Assembly (NCBI GenBank): GCA_038881895.1
Contig: JAVZOV010000001.1
Span: 62,001 to 126,000, forward strand
Reading direction: 5' to 3'
Source: Thermoprotei archaeon
GTDB taxonomy: Archaea; Thermoproteota; Thermoprotei; Gearchaeales; WAQG01
DNA: 64,000 bases
Shown: positions 56,441-64,000 of the stretch, one piece after another
Layout: every line of letters begins with the position of its first letter
Numbering within the stretch: the stretch's first letter is position 1
Made by a program: the position numbers and the translations under genes
The notes under the pieces: generated by a model
The model's database searches: none
The model's input: only the letters and a program-made list of their open reading frames with translations
Told to the model about the DNA's origin: nothing

Positions 56441-56899
56441 TTATATCACATCAAAGGAAATTTCAAGCAGTTGTTTCGCAGGCCTAAATCTGACTTTCTC
56501 TATCTTAATACCTCCAATCTCACCGGTCGTCTTACAGTGATTGGATTTACACGCATTAACATTCCAATCTTTTATATGAAGGATCTTAACACGAATAACG
56601 CCAGGAGGTAAGGGAAATAAATCGTATATCCTATCACCCCAAACACGTTCAGCTTCAGAACGATCTATTTCAAGTTCTTCAATAGACTGATTTTCTAAAA
56701 TTTTTTTATTGGCCAGCTCCTCAATCCTGGAAATTTCTTCATCAGTAGGTTTTCTATCAAACTGCACAGTTAATCTACCATGTTTTCCCTCAACATACAC
56801 ACTAGCGGTCCATTTTGCTCCTAAAACCACCTGCACAGCACCCTTTAATACATGAAGAGCAGTATGCGTACGAACATTATCATCAACCATAGCACTCAC
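56441..56899 (-). CDS. AlaX-like alanyl-tRNA editing protein
   Basis: 152 aa, a free-standing editing domain. The H-x3-H at residues 12-16 (H-T-A-L-H) and the late C-x3-H (C-K-S-N-H-C, about 118) are the four zinc/active-site ligands, followed by T-G-E-I-G-G-I. It clears mischarged Ser-tRNA-Ala or Gly-tRNA-Ala. Starts at M-S-A-M; the later M-V-D-D is an alternative. Confidence 0.88.
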   Translation of the reverse strand: MSAMVDDNVRTHTALHVLKGAVQVVLGAKWTASVYVEGKHGRLTVQFDRKPTDEEISRIEELANKKILENQSIEELEIDRSEAERVWGDRIYDLFPLPPGVIRVKILHIKDWNVNACKSNHCKTTGEIGGIKIEKVRFRPAKQLLEISFDVI

Positions 56900-57046
56900 A
56901 ATGTCAATAAAAGCAACAATAGATAAATTTTTTCAAGCCCAAAAACTGTTTAATAATACATAATAATTAGACATTGAAGAACAGAACTTCGTGGAGTTGC
57001 TTTACTAAAACTAAAAATTTTTATTCTTCGAATACAGTAAGGTAAT

Positions 57047-57598
57047 GTGAAGACTATGAATCAAGATACTGATGAATCCAAAGAATTATTGGTCTACAAA
57101 ATTGTTGCACTACTCAGTGGCATAGTTATGGCTTTTTCCTTTGGTTACGGAATTTATGAAATGTTCCTAGAATATATAACCACTGGTAGTTTTGTGATTG
57201 GTGCAGCAATGGTCTCCATAGAATTTCCTTATAAATACTTTGCAAAACCCGTAACGTATTTTGCCATTTCCCTGGTTGTTTTCTGGTATAGTGTGATGCA
57301 TGTTATCCATAAAAAAATTATTTCCTTAGATAAAGAAATTAAAGCACTTCTATCAATCATAGCACTCGGAGCAGCATATGCTAGTGGATACGAACTACTT
57401 TATAACTTCATGGTATGGAACGCAATAGTTGTGACACAAATATTTAAAGGTAATTTAAACATTGACCAAGCTATAATAGGATATCCAGACCCCCATCTAC
57501 CATGGAATTTAGTCTTTGCTACCAAATTATTCTCAGCCCTGTTCGTTATTGCATTATATACGTTCTATTACCTATCAAAGAATACTAAAACTGAATAA
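57047..57598 (+). CDS. Four-helix membrane protein of unknown function
   Basis: 183 aa with four clear hydrophobic segments (about 20-40, 68-88, 104-130, 158-178) and a polar N-terminus. Several aromatic-rich loops (F-G-Y-G-I-Y-E-M-F) but no motif I recognise. No neighbours that suggest a role. Confidence 0.55.
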   Translation: MKTMNQDTDESKELLVYKIVALLSGIVMAFSFGYGIYEMFLEYITTGSFVIGAAMVSIEFPYKYFAKPVTYFAISLVVFWYSVMHVIHKKIISLDKEIKALLSIIALGAAYASGYELLYNFMVWNAIVVTQIFKGNLNIDQAIIGYPDPHLPWNLVFATKLFSALFVIALYTFYYLSKNTKTE

Positions 57599-57721
57599 AC
57601 AAATATTTAAAAAACAAAACACATCCTAATTAAGTGAAAAATTAAATCCCAAAAATTGCATATGGATATATTTGTATGCTGTTTCAGAAATAATTCCTCT
57701 TCAAACTTAGAGAACTAGATT

Positions 57722-57763
57722 TACAACCTGAAAGCCTCCCTCTTTAGGGCGGGGAGGAGGTCA
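57722..57763 (+). repeat. TnpB-element right-end fragment, family D
   Basis: GCCTCCCTCTTTAGGGCGGG followed by GAGGAGGTCA is the right-end form typical of archaeal IS200/IS605 elements, with the hairpin-like CCCTCTTTAGGG. No attached gene remains in the 650-bp gap 57599-58252. Confidence 0.55.
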
Positions 57764-57833
57764 GCTATCGATAGGTGATTAACTGCATTAAAAATATTTA
57801 AGAACGCTTCATCTGTCAATAAGTACTGCACAG

Positions 57834-58120
57834 TTGACATTCTCCACGGCTGAAGCCGGGAGATTCTCGGTTCCTCAAGGCTAAGCCTTCATCATACCGA
57901 GTTCCGGGCTGTGTCAAGCAGCCCCTGCTATGGACGTGTAGTCCATGGCCCGCTTGCTGGAATCATCCCCACTCTTCTCGGTTCGGAGCCTTATTCCAGC
58001 CTTCGGACGTCCCATCCACATCCGAGCGACCCGCTCAAGAAAACATTGTTTAAGCACTTATTTAAGCCTATCGACGATTCATCCCAGAACAGAAGCTCTA
58101 GGCTTTCTCGTTGCATTTTT
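57834..58120 (-). mobile_element. Miniature family A element, copy 3
   Basis: 287 bp. The minus strand shows flank ATTAC, left end A-rich then GAGAAAGCCTAGAG... with a partial hairpin, tnpB start fragment, inner stem GCTGGAA/TTCCAGC, tnpB tail and right end ...GAGAATGTCAA. Of the three copies, its left end is closest to those of the full elements. Confidence 0.82.
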
Positions 58121-58252
58121 GTAATTTTCTTTTATTGTTAAATATTTTTCAATTATACCGAAAACTTTGTCTTTGAAGGGAATGATGCTAACTTAACATG
58201 TGTCAAGCTAGTTGAGGGCATACTTGATGATACGTTTGTTGTTATTCCTAGT

Positions 58253-58456
58253 TTATTCTGGACTTTGCTCTTGGTCAGCCTCTAAAATTAAATAGCCTCT
58301 ATAACCACATTTCGTACAGACGTATCGTGAAGGATAAAGCCATCCGAAACTATGCTCGATTTTTATAGAAGAACTACCACAAACAGGGCATAGATATTTT
58401 CTTCGTTTACTGTTATGCTTCACGTGCCTTAATACTTCTCTTAAGTTGTTTAGCAT
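58253..58456 (-). CDS. Small zinc-ribbon protein
   Basis: 67 aa with one zinc ribbon: C-P-V-C-G-S ... C-T-K-C-G-Y. Basic N-terminus. It starts 5 bp after the eIF1 gene, so it is co-transcribed with it, an association common in archaea. Function unknown. Confidence 0.8.
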   Translation of the reverse strand: MLNNLREVLRHVKHNSKRRKYLCPVCGSSSIKIEHSFGWLYPSRYVCTKCGYRGYLILEADQEQSPE

Positions 58457-58461
58457 CTTGA

Positions 58462-58794
58462 TTACTCCACTACTATATTCTCTTTTGAGTATCCAATGCT
58501 TATCAGAATTTCTTTAACTCGATTTCTATGATCACCTTGCAGTTCAATGCGTTCATCTTTATAAGTGCCGCCACATGCTAGTTTGTTTTTTAAGAGTTTT
58601 GCTGTCCGTTCTAGTTCTGAATTTTCTAATCCTTCTATTATTGTAACCTCCCTTCCCCAACGGCGTTTCTCTAAACGTATCTTAATGCGTTTTTCCTCCT
58701 TCTCTAAGATTTTTACCACAGATTCTACGTCCAAGCTTAGATCTAGGTTAAGATCCGTGTTATCCTCATTTAACTGATCCTTCACCATGCTCAT
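58462..58794 (-). CDS. Translation initiation factor eIF1 (SUI1 family)
   Basis: 110 aa: an acidic N-terminal extension of about 35 residues followed by the SUI1 fold, with K-R-R-W-G-R-E-V-T-I-I-E-G-L, L-K-N-K-L-A-C-G-G-T-Y-K-D and I-E-L-Q-G-D-H-R. Archaeal aIF1 promotes start-site selection on the small subunit. Followed by a zinc-ribbon gene. Confidence 0.92.
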   Translation of the reverse strand: MSMVKDQLNEDNTDLNLDLSLDVESVVKILEKEEKRIKIRLEKRRWGREVTIIEGLENSELERTAKLLKNKLACGGTYKDERIELQGDHRNRVKEILISIGYSKENIVVE

Positions 58795-58925
58795 ATCTAC
58801 ATGTAAATAGTTACGTAAATACTTTTTGGTTTAAACTTTGAACAATTCATAGAAAAAATAAAATAGTTGTTTACTGTAATAGCTAAAGTTATATACTTCT
58901 GAAACAAATTTCTAGTGAGGATGTC

Positions 58926-59312
58926 ATGAAATACAGGCTCATGGATTTACTTGCATGCCCTATATGCAAACACTGGCCATTAGAACTAATACCTTTTACA
59001 GAAAATCATTACAATTATGAAAACTTACCAAACAAAATACCATATTGTAAAGATTATTGCGGTCTCAATAAAGCAAAAATATCCGAATTAAAGATAGACC
59101 AACTTAATTGTAAGGAATGTGTTACACACGAAATAGCCGAAGGAATCCTAATCTGCAACCAATGCGGACGCTGGTATCCCATAACAGAAGAAATACCAAT
59201 AATGCTACCAGATCCACTACGAAACGGAAAAGAAGACCTGGATTTTCTTAAAAAATGGTCAGAAAAGATACATGAAAAAGTACTCAAAGAAGGGAAACCA
59301 ATACACTTGTAA
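58926..59312 (+). CDS. Trm112-like zinc protein
   Basis: 128 aa. M-K-Y-R-L-M-D-L-L-A-C-P-I-C opens the Trm112 fold; further cysteines are C-K-E-C and C-N-Q-C-G-R-W-Y-P-I, with I-P-I-M-L-P-D near the end. It is longer than bacterial YcaR because of the insertion between zinc pairs, as in archaeal Trm112. It would activate class I methyltransferases for tRNA, rRNA or release factor. Confidence 0.87.
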   Translation: MKYRLMDLLACPICKHWPLELIPFTENHYNYENLPNKIPYCKDYCGLNKAKISELKIDQLNCKECVTHEIAEGILICNQCGRWYPITEEIPIMLPDPLRNGKEDLDFLKKWSEKIHEKVLKEGKPIHL

Positions 59313-59407
59313 ACAGCATCTCGAAAGAATGAGAACCTCAATTAAAAATTATGAAATTAACATCAGAATCTTTAAAAATCCCCACACATATGATAAATGT
59401 GGTGAAA

Positions 59408-59481
59408 GCCGAGGTAGCTCAGCTAGGTAGAGCACCCGGCTGTTAACCGGGTGGTCGTGGGTTCAACTCCCACCCTCGGCG
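59408..59481 (+). tRNA. tRNA-Asn (anticodon GTT)
   Basis: Acceptor GCCGAGG/CCTCGGC, D-arm GCTC...GAGC, anticodon stem CCCGG/CCGGG around CTGTTAA (anticodon GTT), T-arm GTGGG-TTCAACT-CCCAC. Discriminator G; CCA not encoded. No intron. A TTTAAA box lies about 35 bp upstream. Confidence 0.95.
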
Positions 59482-59496
59482 TCTCTATCCTTTTAA

Positions 59497-59775
59497 CTTT
59501 GACGGCGGGGAGTCTCCATCCGTAGGGGTGGGGATGAAGGCCGATAAGCTTATATTTTTTCTCGTTGTATTTATCATTGTCTGCTTGGCTGGCAGACCTA
59601 GTAGGCATGGGACAGGCTGAAAGAGAAGACTGCTGAGGGCAAGACCTCCGTAACCCACCTTCCACACGGGATTCCCGAAACGGTCTCACCTGCCGAGACC
59701 TCCGCTGTGGGTGAGTGGAGATCGAGTCTGTCCGTGGAAGCAGGAAGCCACCTGCGAAAGCTGGTGGTAGTTCAC
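59497..59775 (+). mobile_element. Miniature element, family E (IS1341-type ends)
   Basis: About 280 bp starting 15 bp after tRNA-Asn. The left part has hairpin CCATCC-GTAG-GGGTGG followed by GGATGAAGGCC and a TATA tract; the right part has a degenerate tnpB tail reading L-S-V-E-A-G-S-H-L-R-K-L and the end GTGGAAGCAGGAAGCCACCT ... GGTAGTTCAC, very like bacterial IS605/IS1341 right ends. There is no complete tnpB. Built like the family A miniatures but unrelated in sequence. Confidence 0.65.
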
Positions 59776-59869
59776 ACACCCAACTTAAACTATGCTAACT
59801 TTTGAATCAACATTAAAACTAATTCAATACGATAATAAAAAATATATGGAAAAAAGAAATTATAACACC

Positions 59870-60274
59870 ATGTCAATAAAAGGCATAAATCATATAGCAA
59901 TTGCAGTCTCAAACCTCAACGAGGCATTAAAAATCTACAACGAAATACTTGGTCTTAAAATAAAAAACATCCTAGAAATAAAAGAGCAGGGTGTAAAAAT
60001 AGCCATACTTGAAACAGGCTCAACATTAATTGAACTCCTTGAACCCCTTAACGAAAATACTCCAGTAGGCAAGTTCATTAAAGAAAAAGGAGAAGGCATA
60101 CACCACATTGCACTAACAGTCGACAATATAGAATCATTCACATCAAAAATAAAAGAAAAAGGACTAAAACTAACAAATGAAAAACCACAAAAAGGTGCCG
60201 AGGGCCTTATAATTTTCATTCATCCATCATCAACAAGACGAACACTCATAGAAATCGTAGAACCGTACAAGTAA
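59870..60274 (+). CDS. mce: Methylmalonyl-CoA epimerase-like protein (VOC fold)
   Basis: 134 aa from ATG 59870; upstream in-frame sequence runs into the miniature element. Two VOC modules: G-I-N-H-I-A-I-A-V-S-N and G-I-H-H-I-A-L-T-V-D-N, with the metal-ligand His residues and a late E-I-V-E. I-E-L-L-E-P-L is typical of the epimerase. Interconverts R and S methylmalonyl-CoA. Mutase genes are not in the window. Confidence 0.85.
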   Translation: MSIKGINHIAIAVSNLNEALKIYNEILGLKIKNILEIKEQGVKIAILETGSTLIELLEPLNENTPVGKFIKEKGEGIHHIALTVDNIESFTSKIKEKGLKLTNEKPQKGAEGLIIFIHPSSTRRTLIEIVEPYK

Positions 60275-60308
60275 ACAAAAAATATTAAGAACTGAAATGT
60301 AAGAAGAA

Positions 60309-61629
60309 ATGAAAAACGAAATGTATCCTACAAAAACAAACAATACTGGAACAGGAGGCTCATCATTTTCTCACACATCTAAAATAATAGTCCTAATAGT
60401 TGCTACATTCGCATCATTCATGACACCATTCGACTCTAGCATAGTAAACCTAGCCATTCCTTCTATTGGAAAAGATTTGGGAGGAAATATAGAACTCCTA
60501 GGCTGGATCCCTATTGCTTATTTAATGGCACTATCGATATTTTTTATACCGTTTGGAAGACTCGCAGACATACATGGAAGAAAGTTAATATTTGTTTTAG
60601 GGATATCAACATTCGTAGAAGGTTCACTAGCATGCAGTTTATCACCATCCCTACCACTTCTAATAGCTTTTAGATTCATTCAAGGATTGGGATCAGCGAT
60701 GATGGGAGGCACCGCCATAGCATTAATAACATCAGTATTCCCACCAGGAGAAAGAGGCAAAGCACTGGGTATCAACACAGCAGCAGTATACGTAGGATTA
60801 TCACTGGGACCTCCTTTAGGTGGTTTTTTAGTGCAGTACTTAGGTTGGAGATCAATATTTTATGTAAACATTCCAATAGGTATTATAGTAATCATACTCA
60901 CATTAATCAAAATTCATGAAAAAAATTATATTAAAGATGAGAAATTTGACCACATTGGTTTCATGCTATATTTTCCTTCATTAACATTAATATTTTTAGG
61001 TCTCACACTATTACAACACACATTTGCAAATGAAATACTAATTATCGGTATCCTAATCTTACCGTTATTTTTTACCTATGAATATTATGTTTCCCATCCG
61101 CTAATAGATGTTGAATTGTTTAAGAACCTTACATTTACATTTTCCAACATTACCGCCCTTCTTAATTATAGCTCAACATATGCAATCTCCTTTATAATGT
61201 CTCTTTATCTGCAGCTAATCCTTAAACTTGATCCACAATACACCGGATTAATACTTTTATCTCAACCATTATTAATGGCTATATTCTCACCATTTGGCGG
61301 ATGGCTCTCTGATAAAATAGAACCCAGGATTATTGCATCAATAGGAATGGCATTAATATCCGTATCAATTTTAAGATTATCATTCTTAAATATTAACACA
61401 TCCATCCTAGATATAGTATCATGGTTAATGATACTAGGATTTGGATATGCCCTCTTTAGCTCGCCCAATACCAACGCAGTCATGAGTTCTGTAGAGAGAA
61501 CCAAATATGGTATCGCTTCAGGAATACTTGGAACCATGAGGTTCACAGGACAAGCACTCAGCTTAGCGATCACAGTGTCAATCTTCTCAACAATCACCAG
61601 AACAGTAATAACCACAACAGGCAATTTAC
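60309..61629 (+). pseudogene. MFS transporter (DHA2/14-TM drug-efflux type), 5' part, interrupted by element A2
   Basis: 440 codons before the insertion. Starts M-K-N-E-M-Y-P, about 13 transmembrane segments, with the DHA2 motifs D-S-S-I-V-N-L-A-I-P and L-A-D-I-H-G-R-K (motif A), and G-L-S-L-G-P-P-L-G-G (motif C). The element is inserted after TTTAC; without it the frame continues directly into 62795-62913 and gives 479 aa. The split protein lacks its last helix and instead reads into the transposon left end, stopping at 61670; partial function cannot be excluded. Confidence 0.85.
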
Positions 61630-62794
61630 AGAGACGTAGCAGAAAGCCCATGATTTTAATCATGGGATGAATGCGTTTAAATACTTGTCAGTTAATTTTT
61701 CTATGGGCGAGTCGCTCATGAAGGCTAAGAAAACCATTAAGGCAAAGATTCTTGAACTTCGCAAAGGCAAGGAAGAGCTTCTTAGAAGGGAATACGAGAA
61801 TTGGCAACGCTATTTGCATGGAGACAAGTCTGTTCCACTTTATTCCGCTACAAAGCAACAGGCTGACAGACTTCTAAAGAGGCTTGGAAATGTTAAGCCT
61901 AACAAGGAATACCCGCTAATTCTGAGGAGAGATGTCTATAGGGCTGACACCAAGCTGACGCCTTATTGGCTCAAGATTCCAATTTATGGGGTTAGAGGCG
62001 GAATAAACGTCCCTATAAAGACCCATGAACCAATAACTGATGACATGATTTGCAAAGAAGCTAAAATCGTAAAGAAAGGTAATGAGTGGTTCGTTCACAT
62101 AACTGTTGAAAAAGAAGTGGAAGAGAGAAACCCTAAATCAGCTCTAGCAGTTGATATGGGGATACGATGGATAGCCACAACAGTCAACTCAAGCAATCCG
62201 AGACCGAAGTTCTATGGGAGAGAGCTTAGGAGGGTTAAGGGGCATTTCTTCTGGCTTAGGAGAACCTTAGCCCTGAAGAAGGCACATAAAGCGATAAAGA
62301 AGATTGGGCGTAAAGAGAGAAAGGTGGTTAGCGACATCCTGCATAAGATTAGCAGAGCCATAGTAAACGAAGCTTTGGCGAACGACTCCATGATAGTTCT
62401 TGGAAAACTCAAGGGTATAAGACGAAACAGCAGAGGTAGGACCTTCAAAAGAAAGCTCAACAACGGATTTCCATATTATAGGCTAAGCCAACTCATAGAG
62501 TATAAGGCGAGATGGCGCGGAATCAAAGTTGTTAAGATAAGCGAAAGAAACACTTCAAAGCTGTGCCATAAATGCGGTCACATGGGCATCCGAGTCGGAA
62601 GCTCCTTCAAATGTCAAAACTGCGGAATCCAATGCAACGCAGACTATAATGGGGCAACGAACATCCTTAAGCGGGGCATGGGCTACATGCTCATGCCAGG
62701 GGGTGATTTGACACACCCCGAACTCGGTAGGATGAAGGTATACGAAAGCCCAACGAACCGAGAATCTCCCGGCTTTAGCCGTGGAGAGTGTCAA
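61630..62794 (+). mobile_element. IS605/IS1341-type element A2, family A, intact
   Basis: 1165 bp, inserted in an MFS gene immediately 3' of TTTAC (61625-61629). Left end hairpin CCCATGATT-TT-AATCATGGG (61649-61668); right end ...GAGAGTGTCAA at 62794. Removal of exactly this interval restores the host gene's frame (A-A-T-T-T-A-C then C-A-A-T-A-G-A), which fixes both borders. One gene, tnpB; no tnpA, so movement would need a transposase in trans. Confidence 0.9.
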
Positions 62795-62800
62795 CAATAG
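61703..62800 (+). CDS. tnpB: TnpB-family RNA-guided nuclease, RuvC-II variant (family A)
   Basis: 365 aa from ATG 61703 (frame open to 61667 through the left-end hairpin). RuvC-I Asp in A-V-D-M-G-I-R; zinc finger C-H-K-C ... C-Q-N-C; RuvC-III in C-N-A-D-Y-N-G-A-T-N. The RuvC-II position reads V-L-G-K-L-K-G-I-R: the usual Glu of E-D/N-L-K is Gly (codon GGA), as in the A1 copy. The Glu in I-S-E-R-N-T-S may take its place. The last two codons lie outside the element: the stop TAG is in MFS sequence. Confidence 0.88.
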   Translation: MGESLMKAKKTIKAKILELRKGKEELLRREYENWQRYLHGDKSVPLYSATKQQADRLLKRLGNVKPNKEYPLILRRDVYRADTKLTPYWLKIPIYGVRGGINVPIKTHEPITDDMICKEAKIVKKGNEWFVHITVEKEVEERNPKSALAVDMGIRWIATTVNSSNPRPKFYGRELRRVKGHFFWLRRTLALKKAHKAIKKIGRKERKVVSDILHKISRAIVNEALANDSMIVLGKLKGIRRNSRGRTFKRKLNNGFPYYRLSQLIEYKARWRGIKVVKISERNTSKLCHKCGHMGIRVGSSFKCQNCGIQCNADYNGATNILKRGMGYMLMPGGDLTHPELGRMKVYESPTNRESPGFSRGECQQ

Positions 62801-62913
62801 AACCACAGAAATTCTTAACAGGCATGAAACTAACATTAATCATCATGACCATCATATGCACTATTGGTATATTCACATCACTCATTAGAGGAAAAATAAA
62901 AATCAACAAATAA
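62795..62913 (+). pseudogene. MFS transporter, 3' fragment separated by element A2
   Basis: After the right end the frame beginning ATA 62797 reads I-E-P-Q-K-F-L-T-G-M-K-L-T-L-I-I-M and a hydrophobic helix, finishing R-G-K-I-K-I-N-K. This is the missing last transmembrane helix of the MFS protein that starts at 60309. It has no start of its own. Confidence 0.85.
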
Positions 62914-62983
62914 AAAACATAAAATAATTATCAATAATACCAATCTCCCACACTCAAGCATCATGCATAAACACAGCTAAAGA

Positions 62984-63958
62984 CTATGAAATGGAAACTT
63001 TTTGAATAATACTCCTTAACGAATCTTCCAACTTCTCACGTAACTCCTCCTTGGTATCACTTACGATAATTTGAGAATTATAAATCTTGACTATATTCCT
63101 AAGATAATCAGAGATTTTCCTAATCCTACTTGTAAGAATAATATTCCTCATCCCACAATCCGCAGCTTTTATAAGAAAGCTCATAACTTCGCTTTCATCA
63201 TCACTAAATATGAACATTATCGCTATATAGTTAGAATCCTTTTCTAATGCTAAATCAAACCTCTGAACAATACCTGAAGAACCCGTTCTCTCATAATTCT
63301 CAATCAGATTAATACCAAGCTTATCAACTACAGGTTTTATGAGATCTTTCAATATAAGACTTTTTATCACATTATCGTTTATCAAAACATCATAATTAAT
63401 ATTATAGGCAAAGATAGGAACATACTGCGCATCCGTTATTGAAAACTCACTATCGCATACATTACACTTTAATGTTATGCTAGGATCGTTAGTCCTGTAT
63501 GAACAACTTTGACACTCATACAACCTACCTAACTCCTTATAATCACTACTACTTAAAGAAAACAATCCCTTACACTTTGGGCACTCATATATAATCTCCT
63601 TTCTTCTATCAACAATCCTAAAAGCACTTTCGACGTCCGTAAAACCACAGACTCTGTGCTGCATCACCAACTTCCTCTCAAGATTATATGAATCACACTT
63701 TGGGCACTTTAACCTTGCACGAACACTATTACTTCCACACTTAGGACAACTAATAAACCTGTTAACAATAACAGGCTTAAAAACATTAACAGCAACAAGC
63801 TCATCAAATACAGACGCATCCACCGCCACGGAACTTGAAACAGAATAACTAATACCAGAAAAACTAACATGCGGCTCAATGCTCTTGACATTTGAAAATA
63901 GAAGATACTCCAAAAGATCCATAGCTTGACGACTCAACTTGATATGGATTTCTTCCAT
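62984..63958 (-). CDS. TackOD1-like zinc-ribbon protein with nuclease-like C-terminus
   Basis: 324 aa. Residues 65-110 have C-P-K-C-G-S ... C-P-K-C-D-S followed by L-V-M-Q-H-R-V-C-G, which resembles TackOD1, an output domain of TACK-archaeal signalling proteins, from memory. Two more cysteine pairs follow (C-P-K-C; C-Q-S-C) and C-N-V-C. The last 130 residues have alternating beta/alpha segments with F-D-L-A-L-E and I-A-I-M-F, resembling a Rossmann or PD-(D/E)XK-like core but without a firm catalytic set. A signalling or DNA-binding role is inferred. Confidence 0.55.
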   Translation of the reverse strand: MEEIHIKLSRQAMDLLEYLLFSNVKSIEPHVSFSGISYSVSSSVAVDASVFDELVAVNVFKPVIVNRFISCPKCGSNSVRARLKCPKCDSYNLERKLVMQHRVCGFTDVESAFRIVDRRKEIIYECPKCKGLFSLSSSDYKELGRLYECQSCSYRTNDPSITLKCNVCDSEFSITDAQYVPIFAYNINYDVLINDNVIKSLILKDLIKPVVDKLGINLIENYERTGSSGIVQRFDLALEKDSNYIAIMFIFSDDESEVMSFLIKAADCGMRNIILTSRIRKISDYLRNIVKIYNSQIIVSDTKEELREKLEDSLRSIIQKVSIS

Positions 63959-64000
63959 TTTATCTATATTATGTATAGAACCGCGAATTAATATTTGTTT

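Noticed and set aside
1-64000. CRISPR arrays or cas genes
   Set aside because: No regularly spaced short repeats and no Cas proteins; the repeats found are dispersed TnpB-element ends.

Overview
The window is archaeal DNA. It is AT-rich, many genes start with TTG or GTG, leaders are short and preceded by TATA boxes, and the information-processing genes are archaeal or eukaryote-like (XPD, XPF/Hef, TIP49, SUI1/eIF1, FAU-1, UPF0147, SSSCA1-like zinc protein). A TackOD1-like protein, a cytochrome bd oxidase that appears to be CydAA'-type, and an archaeal-type mevalonate branch suggest a thermophilic TACK-group (Thermoproteota-like) organism. This is inference; no rRNA is present to place it.

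Layout. 1-925: truncated SDR gene, a miniature transposon and a QueD-like gene. 1.6-7.0 kb: hydantoinase/oxoprolinase A and B divergent from a sodium:solute symporter with a small membrane partner. 7.3 kb: tRNA-Ser(GCT). 7.7-10.4 kb: XPD helicase followed by a short XPF nuclease. 10.4-12.0 kb: a TnpB remnant, then an HTH+TnpB element. 12.0-15.0 kb: UbiD decarboxylase plus both subunits of an aconitase-X enzyme, matching the archaeal mevalonate route. 15-22.9 kb: HD hydrolase, thymidylate kinase, full-length Hef, small housekeeping genes, FAU-1, DsrE/TusA. 23-24.5 kb: a decayed HTH+TnpB copy that cuts off a nuclease-like gene. 24.7-32.2 kb: MscS-like channel, TrkA, TrkH, a DUF1122-like protein and a feoCAB set. 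32.7-36.7 kb: two regulators, a His/Trp-rich peptide and korDABC. 37-46 kb: TIP49, a frameshifted tnpB element, Na+/H+ antiporter, dCTP deaminase, GcvT, nucleotidyltransferase, TrmO. 46.2-49.6 kb: HTH regulator divergent from the cytochrome bd genes. 49.7-59.5 kb: Nudix, a third HTH+TnpB element, ASCH, an RHH-like protein, HExxH protein, STAND-TPR ATPase, AlaX, zinc ribbon, eIF1, Trm112-like, tRNA-Asn(GTT). 59.5-64 kb: miniature element, methylmalonyl-CoA epimerase, an MFS gene split by an intact tnpB element, and a zinc-ribbon TackOD1-like protein.

The main unusual content is the density and variety of TnpB-derived sequence. I see two full-size IS605/IS1341-type elements, three HTH+TnpB elements, at least four ~290-bp miniature derivatives that keep both ends and the 3' (reRNA/omegaRNA-like) part without the nuclease gene, and several more decayed right ends from at least five families. 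From four copies I derive a shared 5'-TTAC flank. Removing one element in silico restores an interrupted MFS reading frame exactly. The TnpBs themselves are odd: one family lacks the usual RuvC-II glutamate, another lacks the usual RuvC-III aspartate, and the IS607-like ones sit behind a MerR-type DNA-binding domain with no recombinase domain.
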